Below, one piece after another: positions 1 through 11,984 of a DNA stretch of 64,000 nucleotides. The notes beneath the pieces were generated by a model. It was given only the letters and a program-made list of their open reading frames with translations, did not search any database and was not told the origin of the DNA. The DNA is from Azadirachta indica (lineage: Eukaryota; Streptophyta; Magnoliopsida; Sapindales; Meliaceae). Positions within the stretch are counted from its first letter, which is position 1. Every line of letters begins with the position of its first letter. The position numbers and the translations under genes are program-made. Location of the stretch: contig CM040453.1 in assembly GCA_022749755.1 (NCBI GenBank), positions 10,425,368 to 10,489,367 on the forward strand, given 5' to 3'.

Positions 1-2219
1 CTGGCATCTCCTGATTGTTATTTATTTTACAAGTTATTTACAATAGAGAGAAGGAATTAGCATTAGATATCGAAATTCAAGTCTATGGATCGTTCTTAAA
101 TAAAATTTTCAGTGAAAATGCTAGTTTCACTGAAAAATATAGGGCTTGGTGTTTGGAAAGATACCCTCGGGCCTATGAGTTAATAGGTTTCGTGCTAACA
201 AGCCTGTTTCTAAGAGGGGTCCTAGTCGAGTATCACTTGAGTGGGTCTGCTTGGACCAATTAAACTATTACTGGTTAGGATCCTTATGAGAGGGAGAAAA
301 TAAAATTAGTAATCCTAATTTGAGCCAAATTAGAATTCCGTAAGGTATGCTCCAAATTTTATTATAATTCCTAATGTTACTAGAATAAGTAAATTAATAC
401 TCTTAGATATATGTCGCATTCTCTTCATGTAAGGGCATTCATAATTTTTCTAAAATAAGTAATAAAGCAATTTTTTCTTTCAGCAAAAATGCAAGGAGAA
501 TTCAATCTTTACCATATAATATTGAAGTTACAAATTTCGGTATCAACAACAATTTTAAAAGTTTATAATATTTTTAGATAATTGTTAAAGAAACAATATC
601 TAATTTATTATGAAAATAAAATTATTCTGAAATTATTATTAATTTTAAATTCAATTATAAAGCTTATTTATTAAAATAGTTGAATATTTAATTAATGAGA
701 ATCAATTGCTGCAATGGTAAGGGTATTTGAATATCATTTTCATTGCTTGGTTCAAATCCAATCAATGTTAATTATTTTGCAATTTCTAAAAAATCGGTGC
801 AAACCACCATGTTCGATTCAAATTGATTTTGCAATTTTTAAAAAAATCAGTTCGGAGCACCTATACAATTTTTGATTATTTGTTTAATGGTTCATGTGTA
901 AACATTAAAAGGAAAAATTGAAAATATATAATGTATTAAAAGGTAAAATCAAAACTTAGGGGCTAATAGGACATTGAAAAAAAATATAAGGAGGTGATGG
1001 AATATTAGATTCAAAAGCAAAATAGTATATGACATTCTCCCATGCAGAAATTCACTTTGAATCCTTCCAAAAAAAATCAATTGACCTTTCCCATTGCAAG
1101 AAAAAGAAAAATAGTCGTATTGTGTACTATTTATAATTAAGTCAAAAACTTTTAAGAGTTTGCTTGATATAATTTTTTAACTTGAATATTTATGAATGAA
1201 TTTTATGCTAATGAGTTTTTAAGAAAAAACTATTGATCATTTAGTTGTCACCTGCATGTTTTGATAAAAAAAATGTAATTTTAAACAAGTTTTTTAAAAA
1301 TATATTTAAATAAAAATAACGAAAAATTTTGTAATAAAATAGTAGTATTAGATTAAATTACTAATTAGGCCATTTCCTAATCTCTGATATTAATAATTGA
1401 GATTCTGTTTAGGGAGACTAAAAGAACATCTTGTATTCTATAGTGTTTATGCGTTTTAGTACTTATTTTTTTCTAATTTGTTTTAAAAAATTCAAGAAAT
1501 ATTTAATTGCTTATAAATCACCTGGGCTTTTAAAATTTTAATGTATTTAAGTAATAAGTATAATTTTGTATTTAATAAATTATGTGCAAAAAAAGTTCAA
1601 AGACTCAAGTGATGTGCATTTAAAATTAAGATTGTAAGTTTTAATTTCACAAACAGTAGGGACTCAACATAAAAACTTATAACCCATAAATGAACAAAGG
1701 AGGAAGTCGGCTTTTGAAAGTAACAAACACTGGTAAAATCGTCATTTTCTAGCAGAATTAGTGTACAAATATCATATATAAGTCTATAACTTTAATATAA
1801 AATAGTAAGGATAAGATGTAACTAGAAGATGAATACATCTCTTTAAGCCAGGTAAATATTTTTGTTATAAGTTTCTTTCACTAATAGTCCACATATCAAT
1901 CCTTCTTCATAAATAGTAAATAGAAGGGTGGGATTCTTTACTATAATACAAGGATTATTCTTAATGAGCTTTTATCATTCTCAATGGACTTTAATACTAT
2001 TGATCTCTTGATCAAAATTGATCAACTTTGGCACCCATTCCGAATTATAAAGAATAAGGCATATCACATTTCTTGAGTCTTACCTGATGGGTTAAGAGTC
2101 ATGATATTACAACCTTATGAGATAGGCTTGGATTTGTTTGGAGAGATGCACTATCACTACTACTATTTTTGTAATATTCAATATAACACGAGATTCAAAT
2201 TTAATCCTTGGGAGTATTG
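1..2219. other. AT-rich intergenic DNA
   Basis: No gene is recognisable here apart from the SINE candidate at 700-880. The open frame at 15-263 (plus, 82 codons) is the only longer one; it has no motif I know and no visible splice context. The rest is AT-rich, with stops in all frames. Confidence 0.5.
700..880 (+). repeat. tRNA-derived SINE candidate
   Basis: A box-A-like stretch (tgcaatggtaagggt, from about 711) is followed about 40 bp later by a box-B-like stretch (ggttcaaatcc, about 750-760), the arrangement of an internal RNA polymerase III promoter. A second, weaker repeat of the downstream part (tttgcaattt plus a poly-A-like run, then atcggt or atcagt) follows. No target-site duplication was identified, so this could be a degenerate tRNA-like sequence instead. 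Confidence 0.4.
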
Positions 2220-3450
2220 AAGTGTAAAGAAATTTTCTGTCATATTGAATAAATTTTTAGTAAGCTATATGGAAAATATTTTCAACCATGTTGATGATAT
2301 TTTCAACCGTATTAAAGAGATCTTTAGTCGTTTGGAGAGAGTTTTAGGCGTAAGAATAATTCTTCAGTCATTAGAAAGAAATCTTCTGTTGTGATGAAGA
2401 ATTATTTAGTCATAAGAAATAAATCTTCTGTCATATTGAATAAATTTTTAGTAAGCCATATAGAAGATATTTTCAACTATGTTGATGATATTTTCAGTCG
2501 TATTGAAGTGATTTTCAGTCGTTTTGAGATAGTTTCGGGGGTAAGAATAATTCTTCAGTTGTTAGAAAGAAATTTTCTGTCGTGATAAAGAATTGTTTTG
2601 TCGTAACAAAGAAATCTTCTGTCATATTGAATAAATTTTTTAAAAGTTGCACGGAAAACATTTTCAGCTATGTTGCTGATGTTTTCAGTCATATTAAAGA
2701 GATTTTCAGTCGTTTTGAGAGAGTTTCAAGTGTAAGAATAATTCTTCAGTCGTGATGAAGAATTGTTTAGTCTTAGGCAGAAAATTTTTTGTCATATTGA
2801 ATAAATTTATAGTAAGCGGCATGGAAAGACATTTTCAACCATGTTGATGATGTTTTTAGCCATATTAAAGAAACTTTTAGCCCTTTAGAGAGAGTTTCAG
2901 GCATAAGAATAATTCTTCAGTCGTTAGGAAGAAATGTTCCGTCATGATGAAGAATCGAAGAAATCTTCTGCCATGTTGAATAAGTTTTTATTAAGCTATA
3001 TGGAAGATATTTTCGACCACATTGATAATGTTTTCAGCCGTATTGAATATATTTTCAGTTGTTTAGAGAGAGTTTCAAGCGTAAAAATAATTCCTCAGTC
3101 ATTAGGAAGAAATCTTCCATCGTAATGAAAAATTGTTTAATCGTAAAGAAGAAATCTTCTATCATATTGAATAAATTTTTAGTAAACTGTAAGAAAGATA
3201 TTTTCAATCATGTAGATGATGTTTTTAGCCGTATTCAAGAGATTTTCAATCGTTTGGAGAAAGTTTCAAGCGTAAGAATAATTCTTCAGTTATTAGAAAG
3301 AAATCTTCCATTATAATGAAGAATTGTTTGGTCGTAAGGCAGAAATCTTCTGTCGTATTGAATAAGTTTTTAGTAAACCGCATAAAAGACATTTTCAGCC
3401 ATATTGTTGATGTTATCAATCGTATTGAAGAGATTTTTGCTATTTAAGAG
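2220..3450. repeat. 191-bp tandem repeat, seven units
   Basis: The marker tctgtcatattgaataa, or a close variant, recurs at 2236, 2427, 2618, 2788, 2967, 3158 and 3349. The spacings are 191, 191, 170, 179, 191 and 191 bp, so the basic period is 191 bp with two shortened units (minus 21 and minus 12 bp). Each unit contains shorter internal repeats built on gatattttcaaccatgtt, about three per unit. Several units keep an open plus frame of about 63 codons (2391-2585, 2934-3125, 3059-3316), but 191 is not a multiple of three, so frames close at unit borders. It reads as a small satellite rather than a gene. The array stops where GDSL-flanking sequence begins, around 3450. Confidence 0.9.
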
Positions 3451-3489
3451 AATACATCAAAAGCATCTATGTGAATGAGCATTTTATTT

Positions 3490-3510
3490 TTATATATATA
3501 TATATATATA
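3490..3510. repeat. (TA)n microsatellite
   Basis: About ten TA dinucleotides lie between the 191-bp array and the GDSL remnant. The matching place in the related copy near 35150 is AT-rich but lacks the perfect run. Confidence 0.9.
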
Positions 3511-3542
3511 GTTCTTAAAATACTGAGATAATGCAATCTAAC

Positions 3543-4043
3543 CTTCACTGTAAAGTTGTTGGCTGCCTGATTTGAATTCATTGACTTTTTCAATTTACTT
3601 ATAAAGTAATGGAGGAGTAGGAGTGTTTGAATTCCATTTTAAAATCCAATTGATCCACCTCTAACAAAATTGGCGCCATGAAGAAAATCCGATTCAAAGG
3701 AATTCACATAAACACTCAAGGTAACTTCAAGTGCTTAGCTGCATAAATTAAATGAATAAGTTAATTAGGAGTACACTTACTTTCAAATAAATATAATATT
3801 AGAAATATACAAATTATATATTTATTTTTACCTTAAAAAGTCTATGATATGATTGCGATCGCAGACTCTATTATTCGCATTAGGTGGCCAAATTGCTCAA
3901 AAGCTACCGGTGGCAGAATTTGAATCTCCGAAGTCGTAGATAGCGGAAAATTGGCCAGATTTGAAAATTCCACCGTTGACAAAGCTAAAGCCAAAGCATA
4001 ATAGTAAATGAAAACCAAGGAATAAAGTCCTGAAAACCTCCAT
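3543..4043 (-). pseudogene. GDSL esterase/lipase remnant, exons 1-2
   Basis: This resembles a plant secreted SGNH-fold (GDSL) esterase. Exon 1 (about 4043-3832) starts with ATG and a hydrophobic leader, then reads AIYDFGDSNSATGSF, the block I motif holding the nucleophile Ser. A TGA stop follows directly after the motif. The downstream residues still match the family (PPNANNRVCDRN, then IIDF). A GT donor sits at 3831. Exon 2 (about 3738-3543) is preceded by tttatgcag and ends at a GT donor, but is frameshifted; only scattered family residues and the ending match the better copy at 51.0 kb. Exons 3-5 are absent, and the 191-bp array lies where they should be. A close relative of the exon 2 flank occurs at 35.1-35.4 kb. 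Clearly dead. Confidence 0.8.
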
Positions 4044-4049
4044 TTCAAT

Positions 4050-5063
4050 CCTGCACGGTGAAAAAAATTAAAGAGTTAGAGCGATTTATAGGGCTGAGAA
4101 AGAGGTAAAAAATTGAGCGCACAAGAATTTTATTTGCATATTAACAATAACTAATGCAAGAGATTCCAAGAAACCTGCTAAGAAATATCAAATTATCAGC
4201 AGCCATTGAACAGAGTCATCAAATTTATTCAAACAATATAAACACAAAAAAATTTAGATCAAAACCTACATAATTTTCTCAAACATAGAACGGAGTATCT
4301 AAAGTAGCACTTGATATTAGAATTTACAGCAGGAAAACATACTAATAAATAAGTGATGAGATCCAAATTGAAACTACGTAAAATATCGAGTTTCTAAAAC
4401 TATAGATGTAATCTCATACAAACATCAAACACCAAATTTCATCTTGGGAAATCAAACAATCTGGTGTAATCACAGATAAGTATGTACCAAATTAAAAAGG
4501 GATACAAATAGAGCAAGCAATAAAAAATAATAGAATATGATGAATGTAATTAATTAATTTGAAAATCTTGTTAAGGATTATTGTCATTATCTTATTTCTA
4601 GACTCATATTTAATGCAAGTTTGGAAGCACCAGCCAACTAACCAAGCCTATTAAATGCAGCAAATTTAAGAAAATTAAAAGGTAAACCAGAATTATATTC
4701 GAGCATTAACAAAAAAAGAATTTGTAATAACATCAAGAAAGAAAACTCCATTGAACTTGAGACAAAAAGGAAGAATTGTTATATAGTTGAGATTAGGAAA
4801 ACAGTAATTTAATTTATAATAAATTCAAATTTTACATGAAAAAATAGCAAACAGCATTAGAATCAATTTACAGCACCAAAATAGAGTAATCAAACGAGTA
4901 ATATGGAATAAGTGAATTATAAGACCAAGTAATAGTGTGGAAACTAAGTAAATTAAAAGACTAACTCAATTTTTTTATACCATAAAAACAACCATATAAA
5001 CATCAATCAACATATTCAATCCTCAGAAAAATCAAATAATCCCAACGAAGATATTATAATAAA
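4050..5063. other. AT-rich upstream flank of GDSL remnant
   Basis: No coding sequence is seen. Part of it (about 4500-4550, agagcaagcaataaaaaata) recurs near 36725 beside the second GDSL remnant, so it is probably the duplicated 5' flank of the esterase gene. The LTR element begins at 5064. Confidence 0.45.
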
Positions 5064-6460
5064 TGATATTTTAATTTTTACTATTAGATTATACTTAAAT
5101 TATCAATCATTAAGTAGCATATTTAATATTATTTAGTCTATTTTAAGTAGTTATTTTTTTTAAATATTTTACTTTTATTTTGCAGATGTTGATGTGTTTT
5201 AGCATAAAAGGCATAAAAATAGAGTATAAAAGCACGTTCGCTAACCATCTGTCTAAACCTTAAAGTTTTGTTCCTGGGACCAAATTGCAAGCCAAAAAGG
5301 ATTAAAATGAAACATATCAAACCAGAGACTCAAATTCAAAATAATTAAAAGTAAGGGGTTTAATTGACATTTATTGCACGATTGGCCTTTCCCGGCAGAA
5401 TCAATGGCGCGGCCTCGCCAAAATGTGGCGCACCTGTGCCATGATTTTTTTCCCCTTGACAGTAACTATGACCCGACCACGCGCACCTAATCATTATCTA
5501 AATCGTGCTTTTGGCATATTGTAAGCTCTTGAATCAAAATGGATAGCCAAATTTGAGGTATTTTTAAGTTTTCATGTTTTTCCTAGGGGACACACATTAA
5601 CCATCTTTGCAAGATGGAGTTTCAAAGAGAAAAGAGAGGGAAGGAGAGAGAAATCTAAAGAGAGAGAGCTGCATTTGGAAGAAGAGAAGGATAGAAGCTT
5701 GATCTCTTGAAGGAAAAAATTATCTAAATCATAGTTTTATCATTTGTTGAATTCATATTTATGAAATTTGAACTTTTTATCATATGTGGCTAGATTTATT
5801 TTTTAGAGCAATGTTTTAATCATCCATTTTCTAATATTGTTTTTTTTTTTTTATTTGATATCAAGTGTTGAGTATTTATCATAATGATTAGTGCCTTTAA
5901 ATATCTAGTCAATATTTGAATGAACTGTTAACTGATATGAATTGAGAGGCGATTATTAGGTCTAAACCATGTGATAAATATCGTAAATTACATTTTAAAC
6001 AGAAATGTATCAATATGGTTTACGTAGTTTGATTAGAAATTATCACTAATTGTAATGCACTTCCATTTAATTAATTTCACATAAAAATATAGTGAATTAT
6101 TATGTGTGAAGTAGTTTCGATTAATTTCAAGAGAGACTATCGAATAGGATAGGATGATTAACTAGCAATACTGATATCAAATTAGAATAACATCAATAAA
6201 AGAAGTGGATGTGACTAATTAAGATAAAATCATTGGCCCTAAATTTTTCCATTAATTAAGTTTTTTATTTAGTTTGTTAAGTAGTTAATTTTTGTTTATT
6301 TTAATTTCTCACTCAAATTATTTCGATTTCTTCAAATAAATTTATAAATTAATCACCTTCAATACTTAATTGATTAACATTTCTCGTGAAAAACATATCC
6401 TTTTATCATTATATTATTTGTTACGATCTTGTGCACTTGCAAGTATCGCGCACACACTGC
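5064..6460 (+). repeat. 5' LTR of the Athila-like element
   Basis: It starts TGATATTTTAATTTTTA and runs to about the cgcgcacaca stretch near 6445-6460. The right border is approximate because the 3' LTR is truncated and cannot be compared there. The first ~500 bp align with 10995-11521. A purine-rich block (gagagaaatctaaagagaga, about 5645-5665) lies in the middle. Confidence 0.75.
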
Positions 6461-6481
6461 ACAAATTACACAATAAGTTTT

Positions 6482-6499
6482 TTGTGCCATTGCCAAGGA
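6482..6499 (+). other. Primer binding site of the Athila-like element
   Basis: The 18 bases ttgtgccattgccaagga match the Athila/Tat-lineage binding site (TGGCGCCGTTGCCGGGGA, reported as tRNA-Asp-type) at 13 of 18 positions. Four of the five mismatches are transitions. Its position just after the LTR supports the assignment. Confidence 0.75.
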
Positions 6500-6659
6500 A
6501 TGTTAAATTCTTTTAATATCAATTTAGATTAATTTTGAGTTTACTTTAAAGTTTTATTTTTGTTTTTATTTTAGGTGTTTTCTTTGGTGCATTAGAAAAG
6601 CAAGAAGAGAATAACATCAAGACAGTAGCAAATTAGCACCATAAAACAAAATTTTGGGG

Positions 6660-7700
6660 ATAACGTTGGAGTTGAAGATCAGTGAGCTTTAAGAGAATAT
6701 GTTATTCCAATAATTAACGAAGCTTTGACTAGCATTAGAAGACCCACCATTCAAGCAAAACAACTTTGAGATCAACCCAATTATTATTCAGATGATCTAA
6801 ACCTCAGTTTAGTTCAGCAAATTAGCTCATGAAGATCTGAACGCTTATATAGCAAATTTCTTGCAAATTTGCGACATTTTCAGACATAATGGCGTGTCGA
6901 AAGATGCGGTAAAGTTGAGATTATTTCTATTCTCACTGAAGGACAAGGTAAAGAGTTGGTTGAGTTCACTTTTGCCAGGTACTATCACCAATTGGGATGA
7001 TTTGGCGTAGAAATTTTTGGCAAAATTTTTCCCTCCAGTGAAGACAGCAAAGTTAAGGAATGACATCGCTACCTTTTCTTAACATAAAATGGATTCATTA
7101 TATGAAGCTTGGGAAAGGTACAAGGACATGATGAGGAGATGCCCACACCATGACTTACCTAAATGGCTTCAAGTTCAGATATTCTACAATAGTTTAGGAA
7201 ATTTAACAAGAACACTTATAGATGCAGAAGCAGGAGGTACATTAATGGGGAAAACTATTGATGAGACTTATGATTTGTTAAAGGAGATGGCTACAAATGC
7301 TTATCAATTGCCAACAAAATGCTCAACATCTAAGAAAGCCTTGGGAGTTCATGAAGTGAATAACATTACTACACTCACCACTCAACTAACTACATTGACT
7401 AAGCAACTTGGAGCCATAATAACGAATGCCATCCATATTCCACCAATGATTTGTGCGTTGTGTGGTGGTAATCACCCCAGCATTGATTGTCAAATTAGTA
7501 ATCCATTTGCTCTTTCGTCTTCTGAACAAGTTTCATATGTTGGGAACTATAATCAGCAGTAGAACAATCCGTATTCCAACACCTATAATCAAGGATGGCA
7601 AAATCATACTAATTTCTCTTGGAGAGGAAATCAAAATGCCACAAGACCACCACCCAGATTCCAACCTCAAGAGAAAAAAGTTAACTTAAGAGAAGCTCTT
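6660..7700 (+). pseudogene. Athila/Tat-like gag remnant
   Basis: This is the capsid/nucleocapsid gene of the element. The longest open part is 7089-7562, reading SLYEAWERYKDMMRRCPHHD and then LPKWLQVQIFYNSL, the retrotransposon gag core. A gag zinc-finger-like segment follows (CALCGGNHPSIDC). The preceding 400 bp (about 6680-7088) also align with gag (for example the stretch encoding FPPVKTAKLRNDI-like residues) but carry several stops and frame changes. A TAG at 7561-7563 interrupts a Gln/Asn-rich tail that continues to about 7690. No intact start is seen, and it cannot give a full Gag. Confidence 0.85.
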
Positions 7701-8089
7701 GCATAACTCATCTTGAATACTTCCAAGTTCATGACAAAAATTGAAACAACTTTGCAAAATCAAGTGGCTTCCATTTAGAATTTAGAAGTACAAGTGGGAC
7801 AACTTGCGAGTATGATGACGAATAGACAACAAGGATCATTGCCAAGTAATGCCAAGACAAATTCCAATGAGCAAGTGAAAACCATTATACTTAGAAGTAG
7901 GAAGCAACTTGAAGAACCATAAGTTATTTGAAAGCACAAATGGAGGAATAACTTGAAATTACAGTGTCAAACCAAGCAAAAATAGAGGATGACGTTGGTG
8001 AAGAGCAAATGGAAAGCACCATTAACACCTTTAAAGAAACAAACTCCTCAAAATCACCATAAGAAGCATTAGCTCCTCAAAAAAAGGAT

Positions 8090-8932
8090 TTGTCACCTCC
8101 ACCATATGTGCATTCGATCTCATTTCCTCAACGTTTTCGGAAGAACAAGTTAGATAAGTAATTCTCTAAATTCCTTGATATTTTCAAAAAGTCGCACATT
8201 AATATCCCTTTTGCAAATGCACTTAAGCAAATGTCGAGCTATTCAAAGTTCATGAAGGAGATATTATCCAACAAAAGGGAATTGGAGGAGAATGTGATGG
8301 TGATGCTAACGGAAAAATGCAGCGCACTTTTGCAAAACAAGTTGCCTCCGAAATTGATGGATCCAGGAGTTTCTCCATCCCCTACATCATTTGAGAGTCT
8401 TAGTTTGAAAAACCCTTATGTCATTTAGGTGCAAATATTAATCTAGTACCTTTGTTTGCTTTCAAGAAATTGGGTCTTAGTAAAGCTAAGGCTACAACCG
8501 TCTCTTTTCAATTGGTAGACTAATCGATTAGGCATCCAAGAGGAGTAGTTGAAGATGTATAGGTCAAAGTTGGCAAGTTTATATTTCTAGTAGATTTCAT
8601 TGTGTTGGATATGGAAGAAGACTACAAGATTCCTCTCATTCTTGGTAGGCCTTTCTTAGCCACTAGTGGAGCTTTGATTGATGTGAAACGTGGCGAGTTG
8701 GCACTAAGGATGGATGATGAAAAGGTTAAATTTAACATTTTTCATGACATAAAATCTTCAAATGAGCCAATTATTTGCCATCGGGTAAATATTATCGATA
8801 GTTGTGGATTGAATGTTCATGAACAGAAAATGAAAGAGTATCAGAATGACGTGTGCAAGAGTGTAAAATTCGTAATGAAGCAAAAGAGTGGCATGATAGA
8901 ATGGTTCCTGGGAGACATTTTGCACTAGGTCA
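8090..8932 (+). pseudogene. Athila/Tat-like pol N-terminus, aspartic protease region
   Basis: Reading across a stop, the region matches the segment upstream of and including the retroelement protease. KLPPKLMDPG (8340-8370) precedes the active-site region. There the expected Asp-Leu-Gly is His-Leu-Gly (CHLGANINL, about 8419-8445), so the catalytic Asp is lost. FKKLGLSKAKATTVSFQLVD follows, with stops, then an open stretch (8602-8928) with [20 protein letters not shown], the typical protease C-terminal part. Several in-frame stops (for example near 8426, 8521 and 8560) confirm decay. Confidence 0.8.
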
Positions 8933-9130
8933 TTGTGTTCTATTGTTCAATTGGAGATCAAAATTGCTTTCAGGCAAACCTAACTCAAGATGGTCAGAAC
9001 TGTTCGTGATTAAAAAAGTATTTTCCTTTGGTGCGATTAAACTGAAAGATAAGAATGGACATATTTTTCGAGTCAACGGCCAACGGTTAAAGTACTATGA
9101 TAGAGAAGAGAAAAAGAATAAGGCAAAAAT
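8853..9130 (+). pseudogene. Athila/Tat-like integrase C-terminal tail
   Basis: The open frame from 8853 reads [30 protein letters not shown] and then VNGQRLKYYDRE. This is the region after the integrase core in Athila/Tat elements. It overlaps the end of the protease-side reading frame at about 8855-8930, so the two parts of pol were joined by an internal deletion that removed reverse transcriptase, RNase H and the integrase core. The frame continues to 9356, but beyond about 9130 no family similarity is seen. Confidence 0.78.
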
Positions 9131-9356
9131 TCCTCACACAAACCCTATTTTATTGAGGAAGAACTTAATCCGGCTAAAGACGTTACACTTAGCACTGCTT
9201 GGGAGGAAGCTCAAGGTTTTTGAGAAGGAGAAGATAATCTTTGCGATGCATGAAAGAGTTATTCAAATCAGGTGCTATCAGTTCCTTTTCCTTCTCTTTG
9301 TATTTTTAATATTTTATTTCGCTTCCAACTTAATTTATTCATTGCATGATCTTTAA

Positions 9357-10994
9357 TTATGAACATTGAGGACAATGTTAAATTTAAGTTTGGGGGTGGA
9401 GTTATTTAAAGTAGATTTTTTGATTTTTTTTTAATTTTTTGTGGTAATTTTTTCTTGTTTGCGATCTTTTTTCATGTTTGTTTTCTGTTTTTGAGGTGCT
9501 TCCTTACTTTGTGACAAGTTTGCGAAAATGAATTAGCCGTGGCCAATTTAAAGTAATTAGATGTTAAGCAAATATCATAATTTTATTCTTATTTTAACCA
9601 ATTTTCATTTATTCATGCTCATAACACATATGCGCTTCATGTCAAAATTGATCAAAGTTTTGATTTGATTAATTTATATGATATGCAAGATAGTATAGAC
9701 TCATATGACATTTTTAGTGAACTTTTGAGCCTTTGTGTGTTAATTTTGAGTGTTATATGACTACTCTATATCTATTTTTATTATTTTTTCATTCTAGTGA
9801 TCTCATTATGTTTTGTTTTGATTATTTAACTTGATTTTTCATGTCTTAGATGTAAGATTGATTGTATAACATATGAGAAATGATTCTAAGCTTTATTTGA
9901 ACCGTTTGAGCCTTTTTAGCCAACCTTATACATGATTCCCTGGTTAACCACTTTGAGCCTCAAGGTAATATCTTTTTCTTTCATAAAACTGACAATACAC
10001 AAACCGGATAGTTGAAAATATTGTTTATATCCTTATGGAAACTCTTGAGCTATCTTGAAACTGTAATGATATATACTTCAAAATAAGTTTGGGGGTTGTT
10101 ACTATTTGTGTACTTGTGATGAGAAAGCTGTATTAATTGATGCACATAAAAAAAAAGAATAAGGAAAGAAGAAACGAAAAGAAAAGAACAAAAAAAGAAA
10201 AAGAGAATAGAAATGCATAGCTTTAATTTTACTAAGTAACCGGGGCTCTTGCCTAATTAAGTAATAACCGCTCGCATCAAAAGGTAAAATAAGGTGAAAT
10301 ATAAAAAGAGTTGTGTTTTGAAAAAAAAGGGTGAAAATGAATGAGTAATGATGAGATTTGTTGTCAAGCGAAATTTGAAAGTCGATGGTAAAAGCATGTG
10401 ATTGAAGTTCCTAAAATTTTGATTTATTTTTTATCCATTCTTTCTTGTAACTATCTTACCCATTAGCCTTATTACAATCTTGAAGAAAAGTCTTATGTTG
10501 ATCTTGTGTGTTATTTAATTAGTCTACATCTATTTTTATGAAAATTAAGTTAGTAGTATTCCTTTCATGAGATCACCATCATCACATCAAAAATAGCCTA
10601 TTCTTTCAACTGTATGCGAGCTTTGTTTTTCCATTAAAAATCTATGCATAATGCTTATCTCACATACCTTTGAGTGTTAACCCAAATTTCAATTGTGCTT
10701 ATTTAAGAGTGACCATCTTAGTAAGATACGGAGATCTGGAGTTCTATGCATGCTATATTTTATAATGTGAATAATGATATAATGGAGGATGATCAATTTA
10801 TGACTTTCACATGCTACACATGAGCATGTCAAATGAAATCTTATTAATACTTGGATATTTAGATGATTGAATTTATATTTTGTTTCTATTCTCATTGGTC
10901 ATAAATTCGTTAAGTAAAAAAGTTAATTTGTGTAGTTAAGTCTTTTAATTTTTCTTTTACTTGAGAATGAGCAAACGCTAAGTTTGGGGGTATT
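9357..10994 (+). other. 3' untranslated region and polypurine tracts of the LTR element
   Basis: No env-like or other open frame is seen. Two polypurine-like signals are present: taagtttgggggtgg near 9384, and agtttgggggtatt at 10981-10994 directly before the 3' LTR. The latter is the expected plus-strand priming site. An A-rich block lies at 10147-10210. Confidence 0.6.
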
Positions 10995-11521
10995 TGATAT
11001 ATTAATTTTTATTACTTAATTATACTAAAATCATTTATAATTAAATAGTATACTTAGTGTTATTTAATCCGTTTTAAATAATTATTTCTCTTTTTAAGCA
11101 TTTACTTTTATTTTGTAGGTGTTGATGTGTTATAACATAAAAAGCATGAGAACGGAGCATAAAAGTACGTTCGCTAGCCATCTGTCTAAACCACAAAGTT
11201 TTGTTCCTGGGACCACAATGTAAGCCAAAGAGGACTAAAATATAAAAATATCAAACTAGAGACTCCAATTCAAAATAACTAAACGTAAGGGGTTTAATTG
11301 AAATTTATCGCATAATTGGCCTTTCCAGGCAAAATCAATGGCGCGGTCTCGCTAAAATCTGGTGCGCCCATGCTATGCTTTCTGCCCCTTGATAGTAATT
11401 ACGGCGCGGTCACGGTAAAATGTGGCACGCTCGCGCTCGTTCGCGATCTAAATCATGCTTTTAGCTTATTTGAGATTCTTGGATCAAAATTGATGGCCAA
11501 TTTGAGATATTTTTAGGTTTT
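10995..11521 (+). repeat. Truncated 3' LTR
   Basis: It begins TGATATATTAATTTTTA right after the polypurine tract and tracks the 5' LTR for about 525 bp. Similarity ends at about 11521 (gagatatttttaggttttta), where H-protein sequence starts. About 0.9 kb of LTR is missing. Confidence 0.82.
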
Positions 11522-11524
11522 TAT

Positions 11525-11818
11525 GTTAAAGTTGATGGTAATTCTCAACCATTGGTATAACTGACCATGCTCAAGATCATGTAGGCGATGTTGTGTATGT
11601 TGAATTACCAGATATAGGGACTACGGTAAAGCAAGGTGCCAGTTTTGGTGCAACTAAAAGTGTCAAGCCTACTACTGATATTAATGCTCCCGTTTCTGGA
11701 AAAGTGGTTGAAGTTAACGAAGAGCTCAACAGCTCCCCTGCTTTGGTCAACTCAAGCCCATACAGGATGGATGGATTATAAAGGTGGAGATGGACGATGG
11801 CGGTGGAATAATTCTCTC
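11525..11818 (+). pseudogene. Glycine cleavage system H-protein fragment
   Basis: The translation matches the plant mitochondrial H protein, the lipoyl carrier of the glycine decarboxylase complex. It reads VKVDGNSQP, then after a frame change [20 protein letters not shown], then the lipoylation segment [20 protein letters not shown] with the lipoyl-acceptor region intact ([11 protein letters not shown]; the Lys is present). NSSPY follows and, after a one-base deletion, [12 protein letters not shown]. The transit peptide and start are missing, and at least two frameshifts break it. No intron is visible across about 95 codons, so it may be a processed copy. It sits directly on the truncated 3' LTR and is read in the same direction. 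Confidence 0.87.
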
Positions 11819-11984
11819 TAGAAATTGATTTGATTTTTAATCGTATAAAGTTCCAATATTAGTATAATTGCCCCAATGATGTTGATCGTTTTGTGGAGGG
11901 TGTTAGGCGTGCTTTTGTCATTACAGTTTTTGTTATTGATTCGTCTTAAAATTGATAATGTAAGTTGCTGACTTAGGGCAGGCA

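Larger units (their letters stand above)
5064..11521 (+). mobile_element. Decayed Athila/Tat-like Ty3/gypsy LTR element
   Basis: Two related sequences begin with TGATAT and AATTTTTA at 5064 and 10995, read in the same direction, and share about 500 bp, including gttttgttcctgggacca. Between them lie an Athila-type primer binding site, gag, a protease block and the integrase C-terminal tail, in the usual order. The reverse transcriptase, RNase H and integrase core are missing. The 3' copy is cut off at about 11521, so the element has one long LTR (about 1.4 kb) and one short LTR stub (about 0.5 kb). Stops and frameshifts are frequent. Many changes from the expected lineage sequence are C-to-T or G-to-A, as expected for a long-methylated copy. 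It is non-functional. Confidence 0.88.

Noticed and set aside
15..263. 82-codon plus open frame at the window edge
   Set aside because: No motif, no splice partners and no repeat relationship; could be the end of something outside the window but this cannot be supported.
2391..3316. Three similar ~63-85 codon frames taken as a gene family
   Set aside because: They are units of a 191-bp tandem repeat and the period is not a multiple of three; kept only as an observation.
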